In this document: in pieces, positions 21,650-33,003 of the stretch
Position numbering within the stretch: position 1 is the stretch's first letter
Layout: the number at the start of each line of letters is the position of its first letter
Source of the DNA: Diphasiastrum complanatum
Taxonomy: Eukaryota; Streptophyta; Lycopodiopsida; Lycopodiales; Lycopodiaceae
Reading direction: 5' to 3'
Length of the DNA stretch: 64,000 nucleotides
NCBI GenBank assembly: GCA_029204225.1
Contig: CM055101.1
Span: 7,154,373-7,218,372, forward strand
Notes under the pieces: model-generated
The model's input: only the letters and a program-made list of their open reading frames with translations
Told to the model about the DNA's origin: nothing
The model's database searches: none
Position numbers and translations under genes: made by a program

Positions 21650-23066
21650 ACCATCAAAATTGGAGGAAAACCCAACTTTATTGTTTTGCCTCTTGTTGCA
21701 CAACTGCTAATCTAGGAAGGTGTGGTGCCTGATTTGCTATCCTTCATGCTATTGATCGTCCCGATCTCAGATTCATCCGATGGTGGATTCCAAAGTGATT
21801 GGATCTTGCTTATACAGTAGGATGCAATTTGGATCTTCAAGGATCTGATCGGCCGGAAGTGAATTTTAGGCCTTTTACGGTGGTTTTTCCTTGATAACTT
21901 TTTACTCCTTGCACTGATTGACCTGAGATTTTGACAGTAGCTGGATCTGATGCAGATCTTTCCACTGATCTAGTTTTCAAGGGTTATCTTGTGCGAGGGT
22001 TTGTTGTGCGAGGGTTCTTTAGTTGTTTTTGCAGGTTAAAAACTTGATATCTTTCAGATCTTTGGGAAGTAACTCTCGCAAGGTTCACAGTAGCTGGATT
22101 TGGGTCAGATTTCACTATAGAATTCTCTACGAGAGTTAACTCTCACAAGAAGTGAAAATTTCACTGTCTGCGAGGGTTAAAAATCACTTTTTTTGCTTGA
22201 TCTTCACCAGATCTTCACACTAACTCTCGCAGGCTTCATCACTGATGTAAATTGACATTCTGAATCGATTGAGAGGGTCTGTGAGAGTTCTTATTGGAAG
22301 GATTTGTTAGATCTTCACGTTTTAGTGATTTTTTAGCACTTAAATCCAATTTTCTGCTCACTGGAATTAGACTAACTCTTGCAAGCTCTTCTGTGTCCTA
22401 GTCTCACTGAGATGAAACTTCAGAATCCTCTGCGAGAGTTCTTGACCACTAGAGCTGAAAATTTTGTTGTCTGCGAGGGTTCACTGGTACTTTTCCGTCT
22501 TTTTTTCACTGGGAACTCTCGCACAGGCACTTAGATATCAAACTAACTCTCGCAAGCTTCTCTGTGTCCTAGCCTCACTGAAATGGAACTTTAGAGGGCT
22601 CTACCAGAGTTTTTATGAAGATTTGAATTTTTTTGGATTTTTTCAAGGGTTTTTTGAGTTTTTTTTATGATTTTTCTCTGATTTTTACAATCTGCTTGGA
22701 GCTAACTCTCGCAGGCTTCTATGCATGTCTGGGACAGTACCCTGGAGCTGCTGCCAGTCATGCAAGGGTTAATTCTCACTGATTCTAGAGATATAAAAAT
22801 CTGATGAGATTTTAAGCTCCTTTTCCCTCCAAAATGCAGATTGGTGTGTTTTTTTTGGGTTTTTTGGCTGGTTGGTTTGGGTTTCAAGCCCTTAGAGGAT
22901 GTTCAGGGCCTCCTCTACCCTCTCACACCTCCTCCGCTAGTAGTGAATAGTCCAAACACAAAAAAATACAGAAAACTAACTCTAAACTCCCAAAAATCTA
23001 CCTAAACTACTCTAAAAAACAAAAAAATAGCTAAAATGCAGCTAAACTAGTTAGTGGAAACCTATC
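21650..23066 (-). other. Gypsy family G leader (5' untranslated), minus copy
   Basis: Inverted counterpart of 35450-36830. It carries no coding frame but about 14 occurrences of AACTCTCGCA or its complement TGCGAGAGTT, between 21990 and 22770, with small variations. The internal end near 21660 corresponds to the start of gag, after which the element is cut off. Confidence 0.8.
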
Positions 23067-23082
23067 CCGGCAACGACGCCAC
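23067..23082 (-). other. Primer binding site, Gypsy family G (minus copy)
   Basis: Read on the minus strand: GTGGCGTCGTTGCCGGG, next to the LTR end. This is the TGGCG.CGTTGCCGGGGA type common in plant Gypsy elements. The plus copy at 35438 is slightly diverged. Confidence 0.8.
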
Positions 23083-23905
23083 TGTAGGGTCGAAGATCTT
23101 GCGAGGTATAGCCCTCCCACCTATCAACAAGGGTTAGATCACTGGATAGGTACCTAACTATGCATAGATGCTACTTTTAGTTAGTTTCCTAATTTCTTCC
23201 TTAGCTCTACTCACCACTAACACTATTCTCCTTTAACTCTACTCCTCTACACTAACATTCATTATGATTTGGGTTAAGGGAAGGGATAGAAAAGAAGAGA
23301 TTGAGAAGAGAAGAGAGAAAGAAAGAGAGATAGAGAGTGAGGGTGGAGATTAGCTCAAATGCACATTATACTTGCTAAAGGAGAAACATAAACTATTGAA
23401 ACCAAAAAGCATGAACTTGAAAGCAATTGAAAACAACAAGAGCAATAGCAAGCATTGAATTGCAAATGAGGATGCTTATCTTCCAAAATTGGTAGAGTTT
23501 CCTCCTTCTCATTAAGCATGAAAATAGTGTACAAATGGTGCCTTTCTATAAAATGGGGAAGCCCTTGCCCCTCAATCCCATTGGCTAATATTCACAATCA
23601 TCTTATCCATTCATCTTGGACCCAACTTGATTCAAGGGTCCACAAAAAGTACATTAGAAGTAAATTAGAAATCACAAGATTCATGTGAGTCCCAATTTGG
23701 ACCCAACTCTAAAAAGCAATCTCTAAGTTTAAAAATGACATTGGGCCTCTAGTTTTATTTTAATTCCAAGGCCCAAGTCATGTTTATTTTATTTACAACT
23801 TTATTTGTGTGCTCATTGGGCCATGGGCTTATACACGCAGGATGCCATGCCCTCGCAACACATTTTATTGGATGATTTTATTTATTTACACTTTGTTGGC
23901 CAACA
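23083..23905 (-). repeat. Gypsy family G LTR (5' LTR of minus copy)
   Basis: About 823 bp. Read on the plus strand it starts TGTAGGGTCGAAG and ends GGCCAACA. It is homologous along its length to 34621-35436 in opposite orientation, including GGATGCCATGCCCTCGCAAC and the GAAAGAGAGA-rich part. Confidence 0.85.
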
Positions 23906-24840
23906 CAAATGCACTTTTTTCAAGATTTTTTGAGTTTCCAATAAAATTTTGCAAAAAACACCCCAAGAAAATGCACGTTTTTAAAGATTTTTTGAGTTTC
24001 CTTGGGAAGTAACTCTCTCAGCTTGGTGAGTAAGTGAATCTGACTTAGCTACAAGTGCATACCAGTCTAAGAGGGTTTGTTCCCGGAAAATCTTAAAATT
24101 TTGCCAAAAAACACCAAAAAAATGCACGTTTTCCATGTTTTTTTGAGATATGCTAGGAAGTAATCTTCTCAAAGACTTTTATAGATAAATCTAACCAAGA
24201 TCTTACTACTATAAAATTTTTGTGAAGATCCAATGGTTAGATTTAATAATATCTAAGAAAAAGTTCCAAAAAGTGCCAAAAAATTAAGTTTTTTCAAGAT
24301 CATGACAAATCTGTCCATCAAGAACTCTTGCAGAATTCACATTGTCTAGAAATGGTTCAAATACAGCTAATGTATAAAGGTTGAAGTCTAGATTCACTCA
24401 GATCTGAAGACATCTCAAAAAAAAAAATCACGAAAAACCAAGAAAAAGTGCTAAAATCACACTATTAGCCAACTGAAACTGATCAGATCTTGTCAAATCT
24501 AGGTTGCAATCACATTATCCATCAAGATCCAACATCCCTAGACTGAATCAAGTGAATGAACCTCAGATCAAGCTGATTTGTTCCCTCCACATCAACCACT
24601 ATCCATGCATCATTCTTCTGTCCCATCTCTATTCCATCTTCTATCTCCATCTCTACTAGATAAATCCATTTCCTGTTTCTATTCTCATCCATACTGATCC
24701 ATCGTTTACCGATTCTCTTTTCTTCTTCTTCTTCTCCATCTTTCAAAAAAAAAAAAAAAAGTGGTTGGAACACCAGAGTCATTGAGCAAACCTTGAAGCA
24801 ATTCACCAACCAGCTACTTTGCGACATTCTAGTGCTGAAC
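23906..24840 (+). other. Gypsy-like leader sequence
   Basis: No coding frame. Three imperfect repeats of ATGCACGTTTT...TTTTTTGAG (23910, 23971, 24122), several AACTCT.GCAG phrases, an A-rich tract and a (TTC)n/A-run near 24720-24760. The style matches the leader of Gypsy elements and it directly precedes a Gypsy gag, so it is probably that element's leader. Confidence 0.5.
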
Positions 24841-24841
24841 T

Positions 24842-26288
24842 ATGGAGACCACCAATGCAGGATTATCTAAACTAAAAAAGTTCCTTTATGAAACAATCCG
24901 AGACTACACCTATCGAATCATTCAATTAGTGAAGGATTGTAATCCACCGATTTCTGAATGGATCGTCATGGCAAAATACTATGCTGGACTGCCCAAAAGG
25001 ATCAGATCTGGTATGGCAGAATTAGCATCCTATGCGTCACCTGTACAACTCTGTAAGAATGCTGCCATGATGGAAATCTCACAAGGGATGAGAGATTTTT
25101 CCTACCACTATGATGAATCATCAGATGGGGAATCAGAGGAACAAAGGTCAACAACGAACGATGATCCAACAAGAATGAGAACCTGTGGGAGGTAACAAAG
25201 AGCATCAAAGTCAAGCAGATCAAGTGCAGCGGAAGACCAAGAATCTTGCACTTCAAGTTCAAGCCGTTATCAAACTTATGCTTGCACAATCAATTTTTTG
25301 GAAAATGACGAATGTACCTTATGCTTTGGAGATCATCCAAGTACCAAATGTCCGAACAAGAATCCATGCTTATTAAAAGGACAAAATGCAGAGCAACAAG
25401 TTTGTCGATGGCAAGATCCAGCGGTTCAATAGTCAGAAGAAAAATCAAGCCAACAAGGAGCTCATCCAAGAGATGGATGTCAGATAAACCCACCTAAATT
25501 ACGAGCTTCTTCAACAACCAGTGGAAAGGTAGAAGTTTTGGTTATATCATCTTGACCATAGCAGCCTATCAGTCTACTTTGTGGAAGATCCTAAGGGGAA
25601 TCTATTACCAATGTATGCCTATCAACTTAGAGGAGATGGTGTATTGCACTCAGTAAGATGCTATGGATGCAGAGGGAAACACCGCCATGCTAAATGTCCA
25701 CATCGAGGGGATCCATCAACATTTGATCCCTCATGTTCACAATGCGGAGTTAATCATCCATGCCGAGATTGCCCGATGAGAAATTCACAAATAGCTAGGA
25801 GGCATTTGGCCTATGCAGACCAACATGCACCTATGGTGACCCTTCCACCTCGAATGCACTATAAAAGAAAACTCTTGGTTCCATCGGGTTATGAAATGAG
25901 TGACGAAGAGGACAATCTGGCAAAAGTCCCAAAGTACGCAAAGATACCCTTGGACAAACAAGTAAAACCATCAAAGAAGACATAGATAGTAGAATTCATC
26001 ACGCCAACGGTAACTAAGGAAGTCAAGAAATTGGCATCCGATGAGTTTCAATGGATTTTACCAAGTCTCTTGGCGCAATCACTGCAAAGAATTTTTAGTG
26101 ATGAATTACCAAGGGGACTAGCGTCAACAAAGCAACTTGAAGGCAATTCAGCACAAGATCCAATGAGTAGTTCCATCACGCTACGGGGAAGTGCAATGAC
26201 TAAGGGAAGACTAAAGTTGATGATTGTCCCTCAACGAGCAAGATTCAACCAAAGTCTCATTGTTCCACAATGCAGCAGCCCAAACCAA
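24842..26288 (+). pseudogene. Gypsy-type gag remnant with zinc-knuckle-like motifs
   Basis: A first frame (24842-25195) has a capsid-like end. A frameshift leads to C-x2-C-x4-H-x4-C text (CTLCFGDHPSTKC). A second frame from 25581 holds CYGCRGKHRHAKC and CSQCGVNHPCRDC, then basic text, with a stop at 25983 and continuing homologous-looking sequence to about 26288. The multi-knuckle layout resembles the gag at 36770-38250. It stops abruptly at the tail of element 3. No pol follows. Confidence 0.65.
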
Positions 26289-26289
26289 T

Positions 26290-27757
26290 GCCAAACTGGT
26301 TTGGTTAAGATATCAGTTATGATTTCGGATGATGGTACATGATGTAGTTGCACTTCCTTGGATTGTACCTTCTCCCTCACAAAGTGGTGAGCTATCTCAA
26401 TATGCTTTGTTCTAGCATGGAAGATAGGATTTCAAGCAATTTGTTGAGAAGCTTAATTGTCACAAAATATGTAAGTGATCTCCTCGGCCTCTAGCACATG
26501 TAGTTCCATCAAGAGTCTTCTTAGCCATAGGAGCTCTTTGGTTGTTGAAGTCAATGCCTTGTACTCGGCTTCACAAGAAGATTTGGAAAGCCAAGATATT
26601 ACTCCTCCACAAAGCAATGTTGCAAATGCACTAATGGACTTCCTATCCATCTTGTCACTTGCAAAATCTGAATCCGAGTAGGCTCTCAAGCGCAAGTTAG
26701 ATCCTTCATAAAGTATGCCAAAAAATCTAGTACTAGAAACATATCTAAGTACTCTCTTGGCACTTTTTCAATGATGAACTAAAGGAGCTTGCATACTTTG
26801 ACTAAACTTGCTTACACAAAAACTTAAGTCAGGTCTAGTGATGGTCAAATAGATTAGAGAGCCTATAAGCTTCCTAAAGAGGGTGATGTCCTCAAAGGAT
26901 GCTTCATCACCTTCATTAGTTGCTTTCACAACATGCTCCATAGGGGTGTCAATCCCCTTACAATCTTTCATACCAAATCTTTCAAGAATGGAAGTAGCAT
27001 ACTTAGATTGACTTATGAAAGTACAATTGCTACTTCTAGACACTTCTATCCCAAGTATAAACTTTAGGAAGCCTAGATCTACCATCTTGAACTCACTAGA
27101 TAAATCAACTTTTACTTTGCCTAGGCCATCATCATCATTTCCTATCATAATGATGTCATCAACATAAAGAACCAAAATGATGATCTTTCCTTCATTACAT
27201 TTGAAATATAAAGAAGGTTCATAAGCACTTAGTACAAAGCCAAGAGAATAGAGAAAATCATGCAACCTAGAGTAGCAAGCTCTAGGTGCTTGCTTCAAGC
27301 CATATAGGCTCTTCCTTAAGTAGCACACCTTTTGCTCCTCACTAACCTTGATGAAGCCCTCGGGTTGCATCATGTAGATTTCCTCTTCTAAAAAGCCATT
27401 CAAGAAGGCATTTGTCACATTCATTTGGTAGAGATCCCATTTGAACAAAGTAGCAATGCAAATGATTAGTTTAATAGTTACAACCATAGCTACAGGTGCA
27501 AATGTTTCTTCATAATCTAATCCTTTTATTTGAAAAAATCCCTTAGCAACAAGCCTAGATTTGTACTTACTAATAGATCCATATTTATTGTACTTAATTC
27601 TATAAATCCACTTACATGCAAGTGGTTTCTTTCCTCTTGGAAGATTTACAAGATTCCAAGTATGATTCTCTTCTAATGCATCATACTCTAGTTGCATTGC
27701 ATCTCTCCAAACTTTAGATTTATATGCTTCTTCAAAAGATGATGGCTCTTCAAGCAA
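26290..27757 (-). pseudogene. Element 3 reverse transcriptase and RNase H
   Basis: The RT frame is open for 329 codons from 27757 with PRGKKPLACKW, ARLVAKG-like text, YGLKQAP and an intact YVDD. The first catalytic site reads QMNVTNAF where QLDVSNAF is usual, so the motif A Asp is Asn and RT should be dead. A stop at 26768 interrupts the connection. RNase H continues (YSDSDFASDKMDRKS, SCEAEYKAL), has a stop at 26453 and frame damage, and ends with DILTKP near 26300. Confidence 0.9.
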
Positions 27758-27762
27758 TGTAG

Positions 27763-28244
27763 CTAAAAATGAGAGTAAGAGGTAGAAGGTGTAGAGTCTT
27801 CCTTTTGCTTTTCCTTGTCCACATAGGTGAGCCTTGAGGGCTCGACCTTGCTCCTTGATGATCTTCTCGGTCCCTTTTGACTCGGATCCAAATCTCCATC
27901 CTCGGGTTTGTCATGATCCTCCTTGGGTTTGTCAAGATCCTCCTTGGATTTGTCAAGATCTTCAATGCACAATGGGTTAGATCCATTTGACAAGCTCTTA
28001 GCAAATTGTGACTCATCAAAAATTACATCCTTGCTTACCTTTACTTTCTTGGATGTAGGATCATATATCCTATATCCCTTGATATTTTCTCCATAGCCAA
28101 CAAAGATTCCTTTGAAGGAGGTAGCATCTTCTTTCCTTCTAGTCTCCAAAGGAATGTGTACATAACAAATACATCCAAAGATCTTAAAATCTTTTACATT
28201 GGGTTTCTTATCAAACAAGGCTTGATAAGGTGAGATCCCATCTC
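27763..28244 (-). pseudogene. Element 3 integrase C-terminus and linker
   Basis: Continues after the MITE as ALFDKKPNVKDFKIFGC and VHIPLETRRKED, the conserved C-terminal integrase fold. The acidic/lysine linker before RT has expanded: DLDKSKEDLDKPKEDHDKPE at about 27890-27965 is a small in-frame tandem repeat. Confidence 0.88.
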
Positions 28245-28607
28245 ATTAGAGGAGTTTTGACTTCCAAAAAGACCCTTTAAGAATTCGTGCAAGATGCTTT
28301 TCTTATTATTAAAATATTATAACACTAATACTTTTGACTTGCCATAACTTTTTAATCGTAGCTAAAGTATGTCATGTAACATATCATTGGAAAGCCCTTG
28401 TTGGGCGCTTTAACTTTGCTAAATTTGGACTTACCACTAAAAAGTTATGTCACTTTTAGTATGGAATCAAAATGTGGACTCAAAAAGTTACATTACGTAG
28501 ATTTCAAATTTGAGTGTTTTGATTGGTCCATGTGTAAGAAACATTTGAGAAAAAATATAAAAAGAATCTTTACAAAGGGTCTTTTTTGGATTTAGAACTC
28601 CTCTAAT
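28245..28607. mobile_element. MITE, copy 2, inside the element 3 integrase
   Basis: The left end is ATTAGAGGAGTTTTGACTTC and the right end, inverted, ATTAGAGGAGTTCTAAATCC. The terminal inverted repeats pair for about 36 bp with few mismatches (shared AAAAAGACCCTTT). The interior matches 2644-3016 in reverse orientation. It splits the integrase between NRLPSSAI and DGISPYQALF. The flanking bases do not give an unambiguous target duplication. Confidence 0.85.
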
Positions 28608-28611
28608 GATA

Positions 28612-28970
28612 GCACTACTAGGAAGTCTATTACACAAATAATTAGCACATGTTATAGCTTCTCCCCAAAATGAAATGGGTAGTGATGCATCAAGTCTCAA
28701 AGACTTTGCACACTCACATAGACTCCTATTTTTCCTCTTGGCCACCCCATTTTGTTGAGGGGTTTAGGAACAAGTGTATTGTAACTTAATGCCATTGATC
28801 TCACAAAAGTCTTTCATTTTATTGGAGGTGACTCTCCTCCAATATCACATCTTAGTGCTTTGATAGAAGTACTAAGTTGTTTCTCTACTAGAGACTTGAA
28901 CTTAATGAAAGCTTCATAAACAAGACTTTTCTTTGATAGTAACTCAATCCATGTGAATCTAGTACAATCA
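28612..28970 (-). pseudogene. Element 3 integrase core
   Basis: Gag text (RNQVFQS near 28985) is joined directly to integrase core text (TWIELLSKKS, KALRCDIGGE), so protease and the zinc site are lost. A frameshift and stops follow. NGVAKRKNRSLCECAKS and FWGEAITCANYLCNR then lead to the MITE. Confidence 0.85.
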
Positions 28971-29313
28971 TGCTTTGGAAAACTTGATTTCTTAGCATGA
29001 GGATTCTTGAAGTATTGTTGGATTCATAAATGCTCTTTAATGAATCCCAAGCCTCTTTGGATGAGGTACAAGAAGACACCTCTTTCAAGAGGTCATTGCA
29101 TACATTTAACTTTATGCAATGTAGAGCTAATCTTGCTCTCTTCTTGTATTTGGCTTGTTCTTGGGGAGTTTGAGGCTCTTCCTCTACTCCTTGAACTATG
29201 TCATGTAGATCATGGATCACTAGGAGTGATTCCATTCTCACTTTCCAAATGCAATAATTTGTGAAAGTGAGTCTCTCACTTGATTCCATCAAATATCCAC
29301 CCATGGATGACAT
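28971..29313 (-). pseudogene. Element 3 gag N-terminus
   Basis: Starts MSSMGGYLMESSERL at 29313 and follows UBN2-type gag (TNYCIWKVRMESLL, ALHCIKLNVCNDLL) up to RNQVFQS, where the deletion begins. Only the N-terminal ~110 residues remain; the zinc knuckle is absent. Confidence 0.88.
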
Positions 29314-29891
29314 TTTAGAATGAATGCTTTTTAAAATCACAAAGATTTTTGAATTTTAAAAGATCTATGAAAGGCCTAAAGCTTACTAGAATGCCTATAG
29401 GCTTGTCTCTATCAAACTAGCACACAAGCTTGAATGATACACAAAGATCTTGCCAAAAATTCCTAGCTTTCACTCTCACAAAAAAATTGCTTTACACTTT
29501 TCTTAGAGATTTCACTTCAACTAAGGATATGAACAAATCAGCCTCTAAGATCTGATCATAGACTCTAGAAAGAAATGCTTCAATGATCCAAAACACTATT
29601 TGGTCATAGGCATTAGCTAGAATGAATCTAGATCAATACTATGCTTCAAAAAGCACAAAAAGTGAACTAGTATTGTGATTTTGGGACCAACAAACACAAA
29701 GTAACTTGAAATGAAAGTTGTTGTACGGTTTCACACGTGTGAAAAGTACATACACAGCCTCCAAGTCATTTTGATCCTAATGATTACAAGCTATCACTCT
29801 AGATGAACTTGCCCTCACTAGTGTTGGCCAAAAACAAATTTTGCCAATGATCTTAACAAGATTTATGATTCAATGATCACTCTCTTACTTA

Positions 29892-29903
29892 GCTCTGATA
29901 CCA
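29892..29903 (-). other. Primer binding site, element 3
   Basis: GCTCTGATACCA on the plus strand is TGGTATCAGAGC on the minus strand, right beside the LTR end. The leader between it and gag carries a perfect 16-bp palindrome TTTCACACGTGTGAAA at 29729-29744. Confidence 0.9.
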
Positions 29904-30697
29904 TGATAAATTTTTCAGTTTTTAGGACAATAATGATTGTACTTTACAATCATAGAGAGTTATTGGTTGCTTAATCAATGAATCTATCAAGTTCTACACA
30001 TTAGATCTTGATCTAGATTCACTACACTTGGATTTAAGCAAGAGCAATGGATCAACACATCATTTTTTAGTGAAGGAGGCTTCACACGTGTGGAGTATTG
30101 TCCACAGTACGGCCTGCACCTGAAACAACAAGTACAATGATACTAGATAGCAATCATACATAAAAATCACAAGACAAATGACTAGAAACCTCACAAAAGT
30201 GTAGAGTGCAAAAGTCTCATCAATCTTCTAGCAAAATGATGATCCTTTTATGGATCAAGTACATCCATGAGTCTGGTATAGTCCAACAGGTCTTCACACA
30301 TGTGAAGAATGCCACATCACTCAGATCTATCCATTTGATCCATCCTTGATCCTTATCCAGTAGTTGACCTTCTAGAATATGGCTAAAATCAAAAAAGCTA
30401 GTCTCCTAGAATATAGGAATATTCCCTACAAAATAGGATCTAAGGAAAATGGTCAATTCTTATCTTCTAGTACTCTATACACACGTGTGAAATTCCACTT
30501 GCCATGTGGGAGCATTTACTCATGCACATGTAAGGAAAAGCTAATTTGTAGGTGACTAGTCAACTTGACTAAAAACTAGTCATATCATGTTCACACTAAC
30601 TAGAATGATACAAAATCAATTTAGATATATACAAACATGAAAAGTACATCCTTTCACACGTAGGAATAGGCTCCACACGTGTGAAATCAGATCATCA
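29904..30697 (-). repeat. Element 3 5' LTR (outer limit tentative)
   Basis: The inner end is fixed by the primer site (TGATAAATTTTTCAG on the plus strand). No second LTR survives to set the outer end; I choose ATCATCA at 30691-30697 because it mirrors the TGAT tip. CACACGTGTG occurs at 30083-30092, 30480-30489 and 30674-30683. Confidence 0.6.
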
Positions 30698-31083
30698 ACA
30701 TTTTCTAATGTTTGATCAATATTTACATGAACCAATGTCAAGTGAGAAGTGACAATTTCAACATCCATGTTAGATCTGACTGCTAGTAACTCTCTAGAAG
30801 TGCTGATAGATATTTGGTAGCAGATCCATCAGTTTTGGGTGAATTTTGCCCTCATTTCATCATAGTTACTGAGATCGAGATCTCTGATCTACAAATTGGG
30901 GGGCGTATTGGTGTAATTTGATGATTTGTTTTTCTCTTGATCCTATCTGGACCTAGATCTCTCTTGGATCTTGCTAGATTTTCCTTTATCTAGCCAGATC
31001 TGGCTGAATATTGATGAATCTAGCTTGATTTGGCTTGATCTTCCTAGATCTAGTTGTGATGGCCGAACAGATAAACTTTTTGT
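30698..31083. other. Noncoding stretch between LTRs
   Basis: No gene. Repeated TCTAG-rich and GATCTAG-rich text at 30940-31060 looks like Copia leader. No primer site was recognised. Confidence 0.35.
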
Positions 31084-31915
31084 TGTGCAAAAAGTACAAA
31101 AAGGACCAAGAGTGGATCCTAATCTGATCCTCAAGAGGGATTGGTTGTCAGATTACTTGATCTATCAATCTACTTCAGATTAAGATCAATCTAGATCAAT
31201 TCTAGACACAAAATCCTAACAAGAAAAATCATTAATTGAAGGTAAGTGTACTTTCTGGTTTCACACACATGAAACACTGTCTGAGTACGGACTCCAACCT
31301 CAAAATCAAGTACACATTGATAGAACCTCAAAACAATCAAAACAAATGTAGACAAATGGAGAGAATCACTCAAAATTGCTTCCAAAACCAAGATTGGTGT
31401 CTCACATTGATTATGGCCAAATGTGGCTCTATATATACAATAAGTGAGAGCTCGTGGTACTGATCATCCCTTTGATCCCACATGTGTGAAGGTGCTTTGT
31501 CATATGATGATTCATCATGCAAAACTGACACTTGGACAAAACCTTCTATTTTGAGCACTTTTGGTCCATTTTCCTTCTATATGGAGATCTACTTGAAAAT
31601 CTTCTAGAAGTCAAAATTCATCTACTTCAGCTTATTCCACACATGTGAGCTGTCCTCTACACATGGGATGTGACACCTAACCAAAGGATGTGGCTCATGC
31701 AATCAATAGATTGATGCCATGTGTCATATGTCTAGAAAACTAGTTTTTGGCTTTTTTAGCCACTAGAACTTGAATTAAATCATATGTACAACATATATGA
31801 TTATGGCACATGACAAGTACACTAGTTTCACACGTGGGAACAGGCTCCACACATGTGTGTTTATCTATATACAAGATTTTTGGCCTCTACCAAGCTTATT
31901 TTTGCATTTTTCACA
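31084..31915 (-). repeat. Copia family C LTR, minus orientation
   Basis: On the plus strand it runs from TGTGCAAAAAGTAC to GCATTTTTCACA. The minus-strand reading starts TGTGAAAAATGC, passes CACATGTGTG-type palindromes and a TATATATAG TATA box, and ends TACTTTTTGCACA. Homologous to 52860-53345 and 2450-3660. No coding part of its own is attached. Confidence 0.7.
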
Positions 31916-32300
31916 AGAGTATTTTTGCAGACTGTCACGAAAGTAATGTATTTCTGCAGACTTGTTCTAAATGCAAGTTTGTGGAAGTCCTTGAAGATGG
32001 CCAAGTCTTCAATGACTTCAAGTTATTAAGCTTTACATCTGAACTTGAAATTATGACATGATTGGTTACCCTTTGCTAGAGATCAGCCGGAAGCCCGTTG
32101 TAGACGTTCTTCAAATAAATTGGTTGTCTAAGTTTGCGATTCCTGCAGGTATCAGATGAGCAGATGTAGAACCAAAGTTGGTTTCACCTGACCCTAGATC
32201 AATGATCAATAAACATGCAAGAAGAATCCTGAAATAGAAATTAATCATTCACCCAAGAGGCAATCGTGGGCTTAATTTCCAACAATCCCCCTTCTATTTT
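31916..32300. other. Spacer between duplicated LTR segments
   Basis: No gene. It contains TTGGTTGTCTAAGTTTG and a TCCTGCAGGTATCAGATGAG phrase of unknown origin. It separates two near-identical copies of the outer part of the family C LTR. Confidence 0.35.
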
Positions 32301-32683
32301 GGACAAAACCTTCTATTTTGAGCACTTTTGGTCCATTTTCCTTCTATATGGAGATCTACTTGAAAATCTTCTAGAAGTCAAAATTCATCTACTTCAGCTT
32401 ATTCCACACATGTGAGCTGTCCTCTACACATGGGATGTGACACCTAACCAAAGGATGTGGCTCATGCAATCGATAGATTGATGCCATGTGTCATATGTCT
32501 AGAAAACTAGTTTTTGGCTTTTTTAGCCACTAGAACTTGAATTAAATCACATGTACAACCTATATGATTATGGTACATGACAAGTACACTATTTTCACAC
32601 GTGGGAACATGCTCCACACATGTGTAATCATCCTATATACAAGATTTTTGGCCTCTACCAAGCTTATTTTTGCATTTTTCACA
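32301..32683 (-). repeat. Family C LTR, second partial copy
   Basis: Repeats 31532-31915 with only about ten differences over 380 bp and ends at the same TTTTTCACA boundary. It covers only the outer (U3) part. The close match suggests a recent segmental duplication or a second LTR of one broken element. Confidence 0.8.
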
Positions 32684-32715
32684 TTTGTGACATGCCACCA
32701 CCAACCTATGTCTCT

Positions 32716-33003
32716 CTACGATGGCCAGTACTTGTGCAACCAGCTATCGTTGATGGGTGTGTCGAAAGGTGTCCCATCTAGCTTCTCCAGATTCACAGCT
32801 CCATGATTAAGAATTTCTTTGATCCAATAAGGACCTTCTCTTGTGAATTTTGATTTTCCCTTGATCCCTTTGGTTTTGTACATCAGGACTAGATCTCCGA
32901 AATGAAGATCTTTCTTTCGTAACCTACGATCGTGCCATACCTTGCATCTTTCCTTTTCAGTTGTCAGTGCATGCACAACTAGTAAGCGTGTTTCACAAAG
33001 CTT
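32716..33003 (-). pseudogene. Gypsy integrase C-terminal fragment, minus strand
   Basis: The frame shows VHALTTEKERCKVWHDRRL, then FGDLVLMYKTK, KFTREGPYWIKE and DTPINDSWLHKYWPS, the typical Gypsy integrase C-terminal barrel. It stops near 33003, where RNase H text of the same family begins on the opposite strand. A fragment only. Confidence 0.85.

Larger units (their letters stand above)
26290..30697 (-). mobile_element. Element 3: minus-strand Copia, deleted and MITE-interrupted
   Basis: Order on the minus strand: LTR (about 30697-29904), primer site, leader, gag start (29313), integrase core, a 363-bp MITE, integrase C-terminus, RT, RNase H. The 3' end and 3' LTR are missing: the element stops in RNase H against a Gypsy gag. 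The gag-to-integrase deletion resembles that of element 2, and gag starts with the same MSSMGG phrase. Confidence 0.85.

Noticed and set aside
21990-22770. Possible CRISPR-like array of CTCTCGCA repeats
   Set aside because: Spacing is irregular, both orientations alternate, units vary, and the setting is a plant Gypsy leader.
24842-26288. Idea that the zinc-knuckle frames are a host CCHC protein or a pararetrovirus coat protein
   Set aside because: The frames are broken, lie beside Gypsy leader text and resemble the gag layout at 36770-38250; a Gypsy gag remnant explains them.
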